Source of the DNA: Methylobacterium sp. UNC378MF
GTDB lineage: Bacteria > Pseudomonadota > Alphaproteobacteria > Rhizobiales > Beijerinckiaceae
Assembly (NCBI RefSeq): GCF_900103195.1
Contig: NZ_FMWU01000001.1
Span: 1 to 64,000, forward strand
DNA length: 64,000 bases
Reading direction: 5' to 3'
The position numbers and the translations under genes were made by a program. The notes beneath the pieces are model-generated. The model was given only the letters and a program-made list of their open reading frames with translations. It ran no database searches and had not been told where the DNA came from. How positions within the stretch are numbered: the stretch's first letter is position 1; every line of letters starts with the position of its first letter. Shown one piece after another: positions 9,313 to 19,692 of the stretch.

Positions 9313-9397
9313 TGGTGCGGGCGGAGGGGCTCGAACCCCCACGTCTTGCGACACTGGAACCTAAATCCAGCGCGTCTACCAGTTCCGCCACGCCCGC
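9313..9397 (-). tRNA. tRNA-Leu (anticodon TAG)
   Basis: An 85-nt class II tRNA with long variable arm and encoded CCA. The acceptor stem pairs GCGGGCG with CGCCCGC, the anticodon arm CTGGA...TCCAG encloses TTTAGGT, and the T-arm has GGTTCGAGCCC. It lies upstream of tig on the same strand. Confidence 0.96.
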
Positions 9398-9545
9398 GCG
9401 CGCCGACATCCGGCGCATCGCCGGCCGCCGGAAGCGCGCCCTATAGCATGGGCCGGCGGGCCCGCAGCAAAAAACTTGCCCCTGTGGCGCGGGAGCCCGC
9501 GCGCCGCTAAGGAGCGGACCCGTCGCGAGCCGCAGCCGAGATCCC

Positions 9546-11036
9546 ATGCCGCCATCCCGCCCTGTGCCGCCGACCGATTCGCGCACCGGTTCGCCGTCGC
9601 GCCGGACGCTTCTCGTCACGGCTGCCGCCTTCGGGCTGGTGCCGGACGGCGCGCGGGCCCAGGCTCCGGGCGCGACGCCGGCTGTCCCCGCCACCGTGCC
9701 GCCCCCCGTACAACCGGACCCCGCTGCTCTTCCGGCAGCGCCCGGCACGGCGCGGTTCAGGCCGGAACCCGCGCCCGAGACGCCGGTCTGGTGCTTCGAC
9801 GGCAAGGCCCTGCCGCCCGTGATCCGGGTGAAGCTCGGGCAGGCGGTGCGGCTGAAGGTCGAGAACCGGACCGACAAGCCGCTGTCGCTGCACTGGCACG
9901 GCGTGCGCAACGTCAACGCCATGGACGGCGTCGGCGGGGTGACCCAGGCCCCGATCCCGCCGGGCGGCGACTTCCTCTACACTTTCACGCCGCCGGATGC
10001 CGGCTCCTACCTGATCCGGCCCCTGATCGTCGGCGGGGCGAGCGAGCCGTCGGGCCGCGGGCTCGCGGGCATGCTGGTCGTCGAGGAGGCGAACCCGCCG
10101 CCCGTCGACGCCGACGTCAGCGTTGTCCTGCAGGACTGGCGGCTCCAGGACGACGGCACGCTGATGGCCTTCGGGCAGACGGCGCTTGCGGCCGCGCACG
10201 GGCGCCTCGGCAACCTCGTGACCGTCAACGGCAAGCCGGTGCCGGGCGCCTTCGAGGCCCGGCCGGGCTCCCGGGTCCGCCTGCGGCTCGGCAATGCCTG
10301 CAACGCGCGGGCGACGCGTATCAAGTTCGAGGGCGTGAAGGTCTACGTGGCGGCCGTCGACGGGCAGCCCACCGACACGTTCGAACCGCTGCGGGCCACC
10401 CTGCCGTTTCCGCCCGGCACCCGCTACGACCTGATGGTCGACCTGCCGGAAGAGGAGGGGGCCCGCTGCACGATCGAGGCGCTGATCGGGAAGGGCCTGA
10501 CGCTCGCGAGCGTCACCACCAAGGGCGCCAGGATCACCGAGAAGCGTCCGCCGATCGGGCCGATCGGCGAGAACAAGCGTCTGCCGGCCGAGATCAAGCT
10601 CCAGAACGCCCTGCGCCGCGACGTGGTGATCACCGGCGGCGCCTTCGTGCCGAAGACCAAGGACGGGACCAAGGACGGCCCGGCCGCCGATCCGGTCTAC
10701 ACGGGCGATCCACAGAAGATCTGGTCGGTGAACGGCGCGAGCGGCGTCACGGGCCTGCAGCCGATCTTCTCGGTGAAGCGGGGCCAGGTCGTGGTCCTGG
10801 CCCTGCGTAACGAAACCGCCTTCCCGCAGGCCCTGCACCTGCACGGCCACTGCTTCCGCCTGCTCCACCCCCTCGACGACGGCTGGGAGCCCTACTGGCT
10901 CGACACGTTCCAGCTCCTGGAGGGCCGGACCGCCCGGATCGGCTTCCTGGCCGACAATCCGGGGCGCTGGCTGATCAGTGCCACCGTGCTGGAGCGGTTC
11001 GATACCGGCCTCTGGACCCTGTTCGAGGTCACCTGA
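9546..11036 (+). CDS. Multicopper-oxidase-like exported protein with missing copper ligands
   Basis: The 496-residue product starts with a twin-Arg export signal (SRRTLLVTAAAFGL, cleavage near ARAQ), then three cupredoxin domains in the laccase/CotA arrangement. The first copper motif HWHG (116-119) and the late HLHGH (431-435) are present, but the second HxH of domain 1 is replaced by GSYLIRPL (153-160), and the C-terminal HCHxxxH block that supplies type 1 and type 3 ligands reads WLISATVLERFDTGL (475-489). It therefore should not form a normal four-copper oxidase and may be a structural or redox-inactive relative. It runs convergent to the NAD(P)HX repair gene with an 8-bp overlap of the 3' ends. 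Confidence 0.85.
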   Translation: MPPSRPVPPTDSRTGSPSRRTLLVTAAAFGLVPDGARAQAPGATPAVPATVPPPVQPDPAALPAAPGTARFRPEPAPETPVWCFDGKALPPVIRVKLGQAVRLKVENRTDKPLSLHWHGVRNVNAMDGVGGVTQAPIPPGGDFLYTFTPPDAGSYLIRPLIVGGASEPSGRGLAGMLVVEEANPPPVDADVSVVLQDWRLQDDGTLMAFGQTALAAAHGRLGNLVTVNGKPVPGAFEARPGSRVRLRLGNACNARATRIKFEGVKVYVAAVDGQPTDTFEPLRATLPFPPGTRYDLMVDLPEEEGARCTIEALIGKGLTLASVTTKGARITEKRPPIGPIGENKRLPAEIKLQNALRRDVVITGGAFVPKTKDGTKDGPAADPVYTGDPQKIWSVNGASGVTGLQPIFSVKRGQVVVLALRNETAFPQALHLHGHCFRLLHPLDDGWEPYWLDTFQLLEGRTARIGFLADNPGRWLISATVLERFDTGLWTLFEVT

Positions 11037-12531
11037 GGACGACCTCAAGGAGGTCCCGCAGCACCGTCGGCATCAGCTCCGGGATGTCCTCCGCGATCAG
11101 GCCCGGGCCGTGGCGCAGGCCGGCATCGCCGTGCAGCCAGACGCCGGCGGCGGCGGCCTCGAAAGGTGGCATGCCCTGCGCCATCAGGCCGGCGATCAGG
11201 CCGCCGAGCACATCACCCGAACCTGCGGTGCCGAGATAGGGGCTGCTATGGTCGTTGATCGCCGCGCGCCCGTCCGGGCTGGCGATCACGGTATCGGCTC
11301 CCTTGAGGACCACGACGGCACCGGTGAGCGCGGCCGCGGCGCGGGTCCGCGCGACCTTGTCGGCGCCCTCCGCCGCGGCGTCCGTCTTCTCGAACAGCCG
11401 CGCGAACTCGCCGGCATGCGGCGTCAGCACGGCGCGGGCATCGCCATCCGCGAGATGGGCGGCCAGCAGCGACGCCTGGCCCGCGAAGCTCGTCAGCGCG
11501 TCGGCGTCGAGGACGAGGCCGCGCCCGGCCGCCGCCGCCACCGCGATGCGCTCGCGGGTCGGCTCGCCGGTGCCGAGCCCCGGCCCCGCCAGGATCACGT
11601 TCAGGCGCTCGTCGGTGAGCAGGTCGTCGAGATCGTCGGCGCTCTCGCAGGGCCGCAGCATGATCGCCGTGAGGTGGGCGGCATTCTCGGCGAGCGCCGC
11701 GGCCGGCGACGCCACGGTCACGAGCCCGGCACCGACCCGCAGGGCACCGCGGGCGGCAAGCCGCGCCGCGCCGGTCTTGGTGGCCGGCCCCGACAGGACC
11801 AGGGCGTGGCCGCGGGTGTATTTGTGACTGGCCCCGGTGAGCCGCGGGACGGCCCGGCCCCACAGTTCGGGGCCGTTCCGGAAGAGCGGCGCGCAGGCGG
11901 CCAGGCCGGCCTCCAAGGCCTCCGGCCCGGTCCCGATGTCGGCCAGGCTGATCTGGCCGCAGAGGCTGCGCCCGGGCTCGAGCAGATGGCCCGGCTTGTA
12001 GGTCACGAAGGTCACGGTCTCCACCGCCCGGATCGCGGCGCCGCGCACCGCGCCAGTGTCGCCGTCGACCCCGCTCGGCACGTCGACGGCCAGCACCGGG
12101 AGCCCGGCGGCATTCACCGCCTCGACGAGCGCGCGGGCGGCTCCGTCGAGGTCGCGCGACAGACCGGCCCCGAACAGAGCGTCGATCACGAGGTCGCAGG
12201 ACGGGACCGCGCCGCTATCGGGCCGCTGGACAGGGCCCGTCCAGGCCTGGGCCGCGCGGGCGGCATCGCCCGTCAGCGCCGAGCGGTCGCCGAGGAGAAA
12301 CAGCTCGACGCCGTAGCCGGCATCGGCCAGCAGGCGCGCGGCGACGAAGCCGTCGCCGCCGTTATTGCCTGGCCCGCATAGGACCACGGCCCGGCCGCCG
12401 ACCGGCAGCCGAGCGCGGGCGCGGTCGGCCACCGCGGCGCCGGCCGCCTCCATCAGCGTGATACCCGGCACCCCGCCCGCGATCGCCGCGGCATCGACCC
12501 GCCTCATCGCCGCGACCGTCAGCACCCGCAT
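11029..12531 (-). CDS. nnrDE: Bifunctional NAD(P)HX epimerase/dehydratase
   Basis: A 500-residue two-domain repair enzyme. The N-terminal NnrE (YjeF_N) domain has GPGNNGGDGFVAARLL and the catalytic DALFGAGLSR segment and interconverts R- and S-NAD(P)HX. The C-terminal NnrD (ribokinase-like) domain has GPGLGTG and the nucleotide motif AGSGDVLGG and dehydrates S-NAD(P)HX using ADP or ATP. The start at ATG 12531 (MRVLTVAAMR) is preferred over an in-frame GTG at 12555 because GGAG lies 6 nt upstream of it. It is divergent from the PII gene. Confidence 0.93.
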   Translation of the reverse strand: MRVLTVAAMRRVDAAAIAGGVPGITLMEAAGAAVADRARARLPVGGRAVVLCGPGNNGGDGFVAARLLADAGYGVELFLLGDRSALTGDAARAAQAWTGPVQRPDSGAVPSCDLVIDALFGAGLSRDLDGAARALVEAVNAAGLPVLAVDVPSGVDGDTGAVRGAAIRAVETVTFVTYKPGHLLEPGRSLCGQISLADIGTGPEALEAGLAACAPLFRNGPELWGRAVPRLTGASHKYTRGHALVLSGPATKTGAARLAARGALRVGAGLVTVASPAAALAENAAHLTAIMLRPCESADDLDDLLTDERLNVILAGPGLGTGEPTRERIAVAAAAGRGLVLDADALTSFAGQASLLAAHLADGDARAVLTPHAGEFARLFEKTDAAAEGADKVARTRAAAALTGAVVVLKGADTVIASPDGRAAINDHSSPYLGTAGSGDVLGGLIAGLMAQGMPPFEAAAAGVWLHGDAGLRHGPGLIAEDIPELMPTVLRDLLEVVLR

Positions 12532-12605
12532 GTCCGTCTCCGCTTTTGCCCGCACACCGGTCAGCCTTGATTAAATCCGCGCCATAATACCGGGAAGCGC
12601 CCTAA

Positions 12606-13064
<459 letters not shown>

Positions 13065-13248
13065 CGACCGCCTTTCGGCGGCTCAGGGGCCGCCGGTACG
13101 CTCATCCCTCGTCATCTGCCTAAGATTTCGCACTGCGCGAATGTCCGGCATCGGCGCTTTCTGCCCTGGAGCGCCGTGGTCCGCACCCCACATCATCGGG
13201 AACGGCCGGCCTGATCGGCCGCTTGAACCCGATGTAGGAGGATGTGCG

Positions 13249-13428
13249 ATGGCCGACACGGACCCGCGCGGGAGCGCCAAGATCTACGATCTGTCCGCGT
13301 TCCGGCGCGCACGCGGGATCGCCCGGACCGCTCCGGACGCGAAGCCCGCACCCGTTCCGAGCTTTGGCGGCGGCGCGTGGTACCACGAGGCCGCGATCCG
13401 CGAGGACGAGCGTCCGCGCCGGCCCTGA
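13249..13428 (+). CDS. Small conserved-looking hypothetical protein (59 aa)
   Basis: A 59-residue product starting MADTDPRGSAKIYDLSAFRR with a strong ribosome-binding site (GGAGG 8 nt upstream). It is rich in Arg and Pro, soluble, with a YDLSAFRRARG motif and a GGGAWYHEAAI segment. No named family is recognised. It lies between the PII gene and the convergent glnII gene. Confidence 0.7.
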   Translation: MADTDPRGSAKIYDLSAFRRARGIARTAPDAKPAPVPSFGGGAWYHEAAIREDERPRRP

Positions 13429-13726
13429 GGCGGGCGACCCCGCGCCGGAACCCGGACACCGCCCCGCCCTCCCGAGGCCGCGCTGCGTCGCCCGGAACCC
13501 GGACGCGGAGACGGGCCAGATCCTTGCACGCATAGCGGTTCCGGGTCGCCCGCCACCGGCGCGCCACTCCGGGTCGGGGCTTGCCTGCGGCGCCCCGGAA
13601 TGACGGTGCTGATCGCGGCTGCCCTGTCGGAACCAGGCCCTTCCCTGGTCCCGGAAACGGCGAAGCCGGACCCGAGGGCCCGGCTCCGTTGGTTCTGTCT
13701 GGAAGCTTGGCGCTCCCCGTCGCGTC

Positions 13727-14761
13727 TTACGCGGCTGCGGCGGCCTCGGTCGGCACGGAAGCGATCGTCTTCAGCACCTGCGAGGCGATCTGGTAGGGGT
13801 CGCCCTGGGAGTTCGGGCGGCGGTCCTCAAGGTAGCCCTTGTAGCCGTTGTTGACGAAGGAATGCGGCACGCGGATCGAGGCGCCGCGGTCGGCCACGCC
13901 GTACGAGAACTCGTGGATCGAGGCGGTCTCGTGCTTGCCGGTCAGGCGCATGTGGTTGTCCGGACCGTAGACGGCGATGTGCTCCTCGCGGGCGTTCTTG
14001 AACGCCTCCATGAGCTTCTCGAAATAGGCCTTGCCGCCGTGCTCGCGCATGAACGCGGTTGAGAAGTTGCAGTGCATGCCCGACCCGTTCCAGTCGGTGT
14101 CGCCGAGCGGCTTGCAGTGGTACTCGACGTCGATGCCGTACTTCTCGCAGAGGCGCTGCAGGAGGTAGCGGGCCATCCACATCTCGTCGGCGGCCTTCTT
14201 GGAGCCCTTGCCGAAGATCTGGAACTCCCACTGGCCCTTGGCCACCTCGGCGTTGATGCCCTCGTGGTTGATACCGGCGTCGAGGCAGAGGTCGAGGTGC
14301 TCCTCGACGATCTTGCGGGCGACGTCGCCGACGTTCGAGTAGCCGACGCCGGTGTAGTACGGGCCCTGCGGCGCCGGGTAGCCGGAGGCGGGGAAGCCGA
14401 GCGGGCGGCCGTCCTTGTACAGGAAGTACTCCTGCTCGAAGCCGAACCAGGCGCCGGCATCGTCCAGGATGGTGGCCCGCTTGTTGGACTCGTGCGGGGT
14501 CACGCCGTCCGGCATCATCACTTCGCACATCACCAGCACGCCGTTCTTGCGGGCCGGGTCGGGGAAGTGGCGCACGGGCTTCAGCATGCAGTCGGAGCTG
14601 CCGCCCTCGGCCTGCTTGGTGGACGAGCCGTCGAAGCCCCACATCGGGAGCTGCTCGAGGGTCGGGAAGCTGTCGAATTCCTTGATCTGCGTCTTACCGC
14701 GGAGGTTCGGGGTCGGCGTGTACCCGTCGAGCCATATGTACTCGAGCTTATATTTGGTCAT
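13727..14761 (-). CDS. glnII: Glutamine synthetase type II (eukaryotic-type GSII)
   Basis: A 344-residue GSII, which condenses ammonia and glutamate with ATP. It starts [23 protein letters not shown] at ATG 14761; the upstream in-frame extension is not GS-like. Signatures include the beta-Grasp segment [11 protein letters not shown], metal and ATP site FEQEYFL, the glutamate site [18 protein letters not shown], and [18 protein letters not shown] is not controlled by adenylylation; in rhizobia it is under nitrogen (Ntr) control. It is divergent from glnA, sharing a 337-bp intergenic region. Confidence 0.96.
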   Translation of the reverse strand: MTKYKLEYIWLDGYTPTPNLRGKTQIKEFDSFPTLEQLPMWGFDGSSTKQAEGGSSDCMLKPVRHFPDPARKNGVLVMCEVMMPDGVTPHESNKRATILDDAGAWFGFEQEYFLYKDGRPLGFPASGYPAPQGPYYTGVGYSNVGDVARKIVEEHLDLCLDAGINHEGINAEVAKGQWEFQIFGKGSKKAADEMWMARYLLQRLCEKYGIDVEYHCKPLGDTDWNGSGMHCNFSTAFMREHGGKAYFEKLMEAFKNAREEHIAVYGPDNHMRLTGKHETASIHEFSYGVADRGASIRVPHSFVNNGYKGYLEDRRPNSQGDPYQIASQVLKTIASVPTEAAAAA

Positions 14762-14911
14762 TCCGGTTCTCTCGTCCGTATCGATGCGCGACCTGGGCAA
14801 CCCGGGAAGACGCGAACGGCTTGCCGCCTCGTCGACGGCTGGGGCCGCCTTTGCATGGATCGTGCCAGAGGGGCCATTGCCGGAGAACAACGCTGCCCTA
14901 GAAACGGGATT

Positions 14912-14937
14912 GCGCGATCACGCTTGCGAGATCGCGC
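14912..14937. promoter_or_regulatory. Inverted repeat in the glnII/glnA divergent promoter region
   Basis: GCGCGATC and GATCGCGC form a perfect 8-bp inverted repeat with a 10-nt spacer, centred between the glnII and glnA starts. It could bind a regulator of either gene. No convincing sigma-54 promoter (GG-N10-GC in context) was found in the surrounding 14762-15098, and no other gene lies there. Confidence 0.35.
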
Positions 14938-15098
14938 GAACTCGCGGGTTGATCGTTCCATCCGACAGCCGATTCCCGTGCCCGGCGGGTGGCAAGGCAC
15001 GCCCGTGCCGGATATCAAGCCCCGCTTGCCGGCGTACGCGACCCCCGTGCGGGTGCGCCCCGAGAGACGATTCGAAAGATCCCTGGAGGATGCCCACG

Positions 15099-16508
15099 AT
15101 GACCACTGCGGCCGAGGTGCTGAAGACGATCCGGGACAACGACGTGCGTTACGTGGACTTCCGGTTCACCGACCCGCGCGGCAAGTGGCAGCACGTCACG
15201 TTCGACGTGTCGCTCATCGACGAGGAGATCTTCGACGAGGGCACCATGTTCGACGGCTCCTCGATCGCCGGCTGGAAGGCGATCAACGAGTCCGACATGC
15301 TGCTGATGCCGGATCCGGTGACCGCCACCCTGGACCCGTTCTTCTCCGCCGCGACTATGTCGATCGTGTGCGACGTGCTGGAGCCGGCCACCGGCGAGCC
15401 CTACGGCCGCGACCCCCGCGGCACCGCCAAGCGCGCCGAAGCCTACCTGCAGCAGACCGGCATCGGCGACACGATCTATGTCGGGCCCGAGGCTGAGTTC
15501 TTCGTGTTCGACGACGTGAAGTTCGCTGCCGACCCCTACCGCACCGGCTTCGAGCTCGATTCCACCGAGCTGCCGACCAACGGCTTCACCGATTACGAGG
15601 GCGGCAACCTCGGCCATCGGGTCCAGACCAAGGGCGGTTACTTCCCGGTCCCGCCGCAGGATTCGGCCCAGGACATGCGCGGCGAGATGCTGGCCGCCAT
15701 GCAGTCGATGGGCGTGAAGGTCGAGAAGCATCACCACGAGGTGGCCTCGGCCCAGCACGAGCTCGGCATGAAGTTCGACACGCTGACCCTGCTCGCCGAC
15801 CACATGCAGATCTACAAGTACTGCATCCACAACGTCGCGCAGAGCTACGGCAAGTCCGCGACCTTCATGCCCAAGCCCGTCTACGGCGACAACGGCTCGG
15901 GCATGCACGTCCACCAGTCGATCTGGAAGGACGGCAAGCCGGTCTTCGCCGGCGACAAGTATGCCGGCCTCTCCCAGGAGTGCCTCTGGTACATCGGCGG
16001 CATCATTAAGCACGCCAAGGCGCTCAACGCCTTCACCAACCCGTCGACCAACTCGTACAAGCGCCTGGTGCCGGGCTACGAGGCGCCGGTGCTGCTCGCC
16101 TACTCGGCGCGCAACCGCTCGGCCTCCTGCCGCATCCCGTGGACCAAGAGCCCGAAGGCCAAGCGCGTCGAGGTCCGCTTCCCCGACCCGATGGCGAACC
16201 CCTACCTCGCCTTCTCGGCGCTGCTGATGGCCGGCCTCGACGGTATCCGGAACAAGATCGATCCGGGCCCGGCCATGGACAAGGACCTGTACGAGCTGCC
16301 GCCGCGGGAGCTGAAGAAGATCCCGACCGTCTGCGGATCGCTCCGCGAGGCGCTGAACAGCCTCGACAAGGACCGCGCCTTCCTCAAGGAGGGCGGCGTG
16401 TTCTCGGACGACCAGATCGACTCGTTCATCGAGCTGAAGATGATCGAGGTGCTGCGCTACGAGATGACCCCGCACCCGATCGAGTTCGTGCAGTACTACT
16501 CGCTGTGA
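15099..16508 (+). CDS. glnA: Glutamine synthetase type I
   Basis: A 469-residue dodecameric GSI, the main ammonia-assimilating enzyme. Seen are [11 protein letters not shown], the metal site EAEFFVFD, the ATP site [16 protein letters not shown], and the adenylylation Tyr398 in DKDLYELPP. The start ATG 15099 has GGAGG about 9 nt upstream; an ATG at 15090 abuts the GGAGG and is less likely. The length and Tyr site match the GSI-beta type regulated by GlnE and PII. Confidence 0.97.
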   Translation: MTTAAEVLKTIRDNDVRYVDFRFTDPRGKWQHVTFDVSLIDEEIFDEGTMFDGSSIAGWKAINESDMLLMPDPVTATLDPFFSAATMSIVCDVLEPATGEPYGRDPRGTAKRAEAYLQQTGIGDTIYVGPEAEFFVFDDVKFAADPYRTGFELDSTELPTNGFTDYEGGNLGHRVQTKGGYFPVPPQDSAQDMRGEMLAAMQSMGVKVEKHHHEVASAQHELGMKFDTLTLLADHMQIYKYCIHNVAQSYGKSATFMPKPVYGDNGSGMHVHQSIWKDGKPVFAGDKYAGLSQECLWYIGGIIKHAKALNAFTNPSTNSYKRLVPGYEAPVLLAYSARNRSASCRIPWTKSPKAKRVEVRFPDPMANPYLAFSALLMAGLDGIRNKIDPGPAMDKDLYELPPRELKKIPTVCGSLREALNSLDKDRAFLKEGGVFSDDQIDSFIELKMIEVLRYEMTPHPIEFVQYYSL

Positions 16509-16556
16509 GGTGAGAGCGGGCCGGGCATCGCACCCGGCCCGGCGCCCTCTCTCCGG

Positions 16557-16589
16557 GCCGGGGCCTCTCGCGGGGCCCCGGCCTTTTTC
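16557..16589 (+). terminator. Intrinsic terminator of glnA
   Basis: A perfect 10-bp stem (GGCCGGGGCC with GGCCCCGGCC) followed by TTTTT, about 50 bp past the glnA stop. A second hairpin (GGGCCGGG with CCCGGCCC) lies just before it. Confidence 0.9.
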
Positions 16590-16730
16590 TTGGGGACGTT
16601 CCGGCACTTCCCAGCTTCTCCTGATCCGAGGCGCGCCCGTCAGGACGGGTGCCGGGTCGGGACCGGCGCGGCCCGGCGAATGCCCGACGGCCGGCCGCGG
16701 AGGCGCAAGCGGTCACACGGATCCTGCCCG

Positions 16731-17369
16731 ATGCTCACCCTCGATCACCTCGTCGTCGTCGCACCCGATCTCGCGGAGGGCGTGGCGCATGTCCGGGACT
16801 GCCTCGGCCTCGCCATGCCGGAGGGGGGCCGCCACCGCGAGATGGGCACGCGCAACCACCTTCTCCGCCTCGGCGAGGCCCTGTTCCTGGAGGTGATCGC
16901 CGTCGACCCCGACGCGCCGCCGCCGTCCCGCACCCGCTGGTTCGGCCTCGGCGACGCCGCGCGGGTGCGGGCAGACTGGGATTCGGGACGACGGCTGCGC
17001 GGCTTCGTCGCCCGCACGGACGATCTCGACGGCGTTCTCACCGCCCACGGCGCGCTCCTCGGCGCGGCGGCCACCATGACCCGCGGCGACCTGTCCTGGC
17101 GCTTCGCCCTGCCCCCGGACGGGGGATGGCCGGCGGACGGTGCTGCGCCCTGCGCGATGGCCTGGGGACCGGCCGGCAATCCCGCCCGGACGATGCCAGA
17201 TCTGGGAGCCCGTCTCGCGGCGGTGGAGCTGGCGCATCCGGACCCCGATGGCGTGGCCGCGCTCCATGGGCGGCTGGGCCTCGGCGACGCGCCGCGCCTC
17301 GCGCGGGGCGCCCTCTCCCGGTTCACGGCCCGCATCACGACGCCGTCGGGCACCCGGACGCTCACATGA
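16731..17369 (+). CDS. VOC (glyoxalase-like) family protein
   Basis: A 212-residue protein starting MLTLDHLVVVAPDLAEGVAHV, which matches the Glyoxalase_3-like (VOC superfamily) start with a metal-ligand-type His in LDHL. It has conserved MGTRNHLLRLGEALFLEVIAVDP, the second half of the first VOC module. The start is chosen at ATG 16731, where homology-like sequence begins. VOC proteins include isomerases, dioxygenases and resistance proteins; the substrate cannot be deduced. Confidence 0.82.
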   Translation: MLTLDHLVVVAPDLAEGVAHVRDCLGLAMPEGGRHREMGTRNHLLRLGEALFLEVIAVDPDAPPPSRTRWFGLGDAARVRADWDSGRRLRGFVARTDDLDGVLTAHGALLGAAATMTRGDLSWRFALPPDGGWPADGAAPCAMAWGPAGNPARTMPDLGARLAAVELAHPDPDGVAALHGRLGLGDAPRLARGALSRFTARITTPSGTRTLT

Positions 17370-17532
17370 ATGCGACGGACCCTCCTCGCCGGCCTGATCG
17401 GGTGGGTGACCGGCGAGGAGGGACTGGCCGGGGCTGGAAGCCCAGGCAGACACAACCTACCAGCGACACATCGCGGTGCGGTGACAGGAAAGTCTCACTC
17501 GGCACCGGAAGTGCGCAGGCGCCTCCGCCGCC

Positions 17533-18156
17533 TCATGTGTGCGCGAAGATGTCGGTCTCGGGCCAGCCCTCGAGGTCGAGCCGGGCCCGGGTCGGCAGGA
17601 AGGCGAAACAGGCGGCCGCGAGGTCGGTGCGGCCCTCCCGGGCCAGCATGGCGTCGAGCCGCTCCCGGGCCGCGTGGAGGTGGAGGACGTCCGAGGCCGC
17701 GTAATCGAGCTGGGCCTGCGACAGGTTCTCGGCCCCCCAGTCGGAGGATTGCTGCTGCTTCGACAGGTCGACGCCGACGAGTTCGCGAACAACGTCCTTC
17801 AGGCCGTGCCGATCGGTGTAGGTCCGCGCGAGCTTCGAGGCGATCTTGGTGCAGTAGACCGGGCTCGGCATCACCCCGAGCGCCTTGTACAGCACCGCCA
17901 CGTCGAACCGCGCGAAGTGGAAGATCTTCAGGATCCCGGGATCGGCCAGGACCCGCTTGAGAACGACCGGCTCCGGCCCATCTTGCGGGATCTGGACCAC
18001 ATCGGCCGTGCCATCGCCGGTGGAGAGCTGCACCACGCAGAGGCGGTCCCGGTGTGGGTTGAGCCCGAGGGTCTCGGTGTCGATGGCCACCGCCCGGCCT
18101 GCAGCGTAGTCGGCGGGCAGGTCGCCGCGGTGGAGACGGACGGTGGAGCTCGGCAT
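17533..18156 (-). CDS. RNase D-like 3'-5' exonuclease
   Basis: A 207-residue DEDDy-type exonuclease domain with no HRDC domain, so shorter than RNase D. Motif I is AIDTETLGLN, motif II includes FHFARFDVAVL, and motif III is YAASDVLHLH. It should trim RNA or single-stranded nucleic acid 3' ends with two metal ions. The start ATG 18156 (MPSSTVRLHRGDLP) is chosen where family-like sequence begins. It is divergent from the cupin gene. Confidence 0.9.
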   Translation of the reverse strand: MPSSTVRLHRGDLPADYAAGRAVAIDTETLGLNPHRDRLCVVQLSTGDGTADVVQIPQDGPEPVVLKRVLADPGILKIFHFARFDVAVLYKALGVMPSPVYCTKIASKLARTYTDRHGLKDVVRELVGVDLSKQQQSSDWGAENLSQAQLDYAASDVLHLHAARERLDAMLAREGRTDLAAACFAFLPTRARLDLEGWPETDIFAHT

Positions 18157-18255
18157 CGTTCTCGGACCTTGCGGGTTTTTCGGCCGGTAGCATCGGGGCC
18201 AAGGGCCGGCAAGCCGCGAACGAATCGCGCGGACGCGACGGACAGGGAGCTGGAC

Positions 18256-18684
18256 ATGACGGCAGCCGAGGTGATCGCGACCCTGGGACTGGAGCCCCAT
18301 CCCGAGGGCGGGCATTACCGCGAGACGTTCCGCGATCCCCGTAACGTCGACGGGCGCTCGGTCGGCACCGCGATCTATTTCCTGCTGGATCTCGGCGAGG
18401 TCTCGGCGTGGCACCGGGTCGACGCCACCGAGATCTGGCACTGGCACGCCGGCGCGCCGCTCGTGATCACCACGAGCCCGAACGGGCACGACGCCACCGC
18501 TCGGCATCTCGGGCCGGATCTCGCCGCCGGCCAGCGCCCGCAATGCGTCGTGCCGGCGGGCCATTGGCAGACGGCCACCAGCCTCGGGGCGTGGACGCTC
18601 GTCGGTTGCACGGTCTCGCCGGGCTTCGAGTTCTCAGGGTTCGAGATGGCGCCGCCGGATTGGCGGCCGACGCCGCGGCGTTAG
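18256..18684 (+). CDS. Cupin domain protein (DUF985 family)
   Basis: A 142-residue protein of the DUF985/Cupin_5 type: EPHPEGGHYRETFR at the start, AIYFLLDLGEVSAWHRVDATEIWHWHAG with several potential metal or sugar ligands, then GHWQTATSLGAWTLVGCTVSPGFEF. Function is unknown; related proteins bind or epimerise small sugars. The start ATG 18256 follows a GGGAGC site. Its end overlaps the convergent DMT transporter gene by 4 bp. Confidence 0.9.
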   Translation: MTAAEVIATLGLEPHPEGGHYRETFRDPRNVDGRSVGTAIYFLLDLGEVSAWHRVDATEIWHWHAGAPLVITTSPNGHDATARHLGPDLAAGQRPQCVVPAGHWQTATSLGAWTLVGCTVSPGFEFSGFEMAPPDWRPTPRR

Positions 18685-19595
18685 CCTCGCTTCGACCCCG
18701 TACGCGAAGCCTGCACCGCCGTGAGCGCGCCTGCGACGATGAGCAGGCAGGCGACCGCCAGGGTAGGGCTCGGGCTGGCATAGCCCGATGCCACCAGGAT
18801 CAGCGTCGAGAGGACCGGTGCCGCGTAGGCCGTGACACCGAGGAGCCGGACGTCGCCGCGCTTGCAGCCAATATCCCAGAGGTAGAAGGCCGCCCCCACG
18901 GGTCCGAGACCGAGCAGAAGCACCGCGCCCCATTGCACCGCATCGGCCGGCCAGACCGTCGCCTCGAAGGCCAGATGGCACGCGAGGCTGAGTGCCGCCG
19001 TGGCGAGGCAGAACCCCGCGACCGCGTCGGTCGGCACTTGGCCGACCCGGGCCGAGAGCACCGAATATCCGGCCCAGACGAAGGCCGCCGTCAGGGAGGC
19101 CGCGTAGCCCGGCAGCGCGCCCGCCTCGAAGGCGAGATCGCTCCGTCCGGCGAACAGGACCGCGACGCCGGCGAGGCCCAGGACGGCCCCGGCGAGATGG
19201 CCCGGGCGCAGCCCGCCCGAGCCCGGCAGGCGGGCGGAAAACAGGACGATCAGCAGCGGCCAGAGGTAGTTGATCAGCCCGGCCTCGGCGGGGGGCGCAA
19301 GGCGCAGGGCGCTGAAGTAGAGGGCATGGTAGCCGAACAGGCCCCCGACCCCGAGCAGCCAGACCGGCCAGGGCTGGATCAGCGCGCGGGCACGGCCCGG
19401 CCGGGCGATCCACGTGACACAGCCGCAGAGGCCACCGATCAGGAAGGTCAGGGCGGCGAGCTGAAACGGCGGCACCGTGCCGGAGGCGGCGGTGAACAGG
19501 GCGAGCAGCGACCACAGCAGAATCGCGCCGAAGCCCGCGATGGTGGCGCTCGCGCTCCGCGGGCGCAGGGTTAAGATCGATGCAGGCGCGCTCAT
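18681..19595 (-). CDS. DMT/EamA-family exporter, YddG-like
   Basis: A 304-residue integral membrane protein with ten predicted transmembrane helices in two EamA halves. The first helix reads FGAILLWSLLALFTAA and the sequence has the general look of the YddG aromatic amino acid exporter branch. It would export amino acids or other small molecules. It ends converging with the DUF985 gene. The substrate is not certain. Confidence 0.85.
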   Translation of the reverse strand: MSAPASILTLRPRSASATIAGFGAILLWSLLALFTAASGTVPPFQLAALTFLIGGLCGCVTWIARPGRARALIQPWPVWLLGVGGLFGYHALYFSALRLAPPAEAGLINYLWPLLIVLFSARLPGSGGLRPGHLAGAVLGLAGVAVLFAGRSDLAFEAGALPGYAASLTAAFVWAGYSVLSARVGQVPTDAVAGFCLATAALSLACHLAFEATVWPADAVQWGAVLLLGLGPVGAAFYLWDIGCKRGDVRLLGVTAYAAPVLSTLILVASGYASPSPTLAVACLLIVAGALTAVQASRTGSKRG

Positions 19596-19692
19596 GGCCT
19601 GCGGCTAGCATGCGGCTTCCGAGTCGGCGAGACCGGGGTCATGGCCCTGTCATCGGCGCGCTCTACCGGCGGCCTGGAACGGGAGGTTCGCG

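Noticed and set aside
13065..13090. Small hairpin (CCGCC/GGCGG) after the PII gene as a terminator
   Set aside because: The stem is short and no T-run follows.
14415..15098. Upstream extension of glnA (to 697 residues)
   Set aside because: It runs antisense through glnII; GSI length and GGAGG place the start at 15099.
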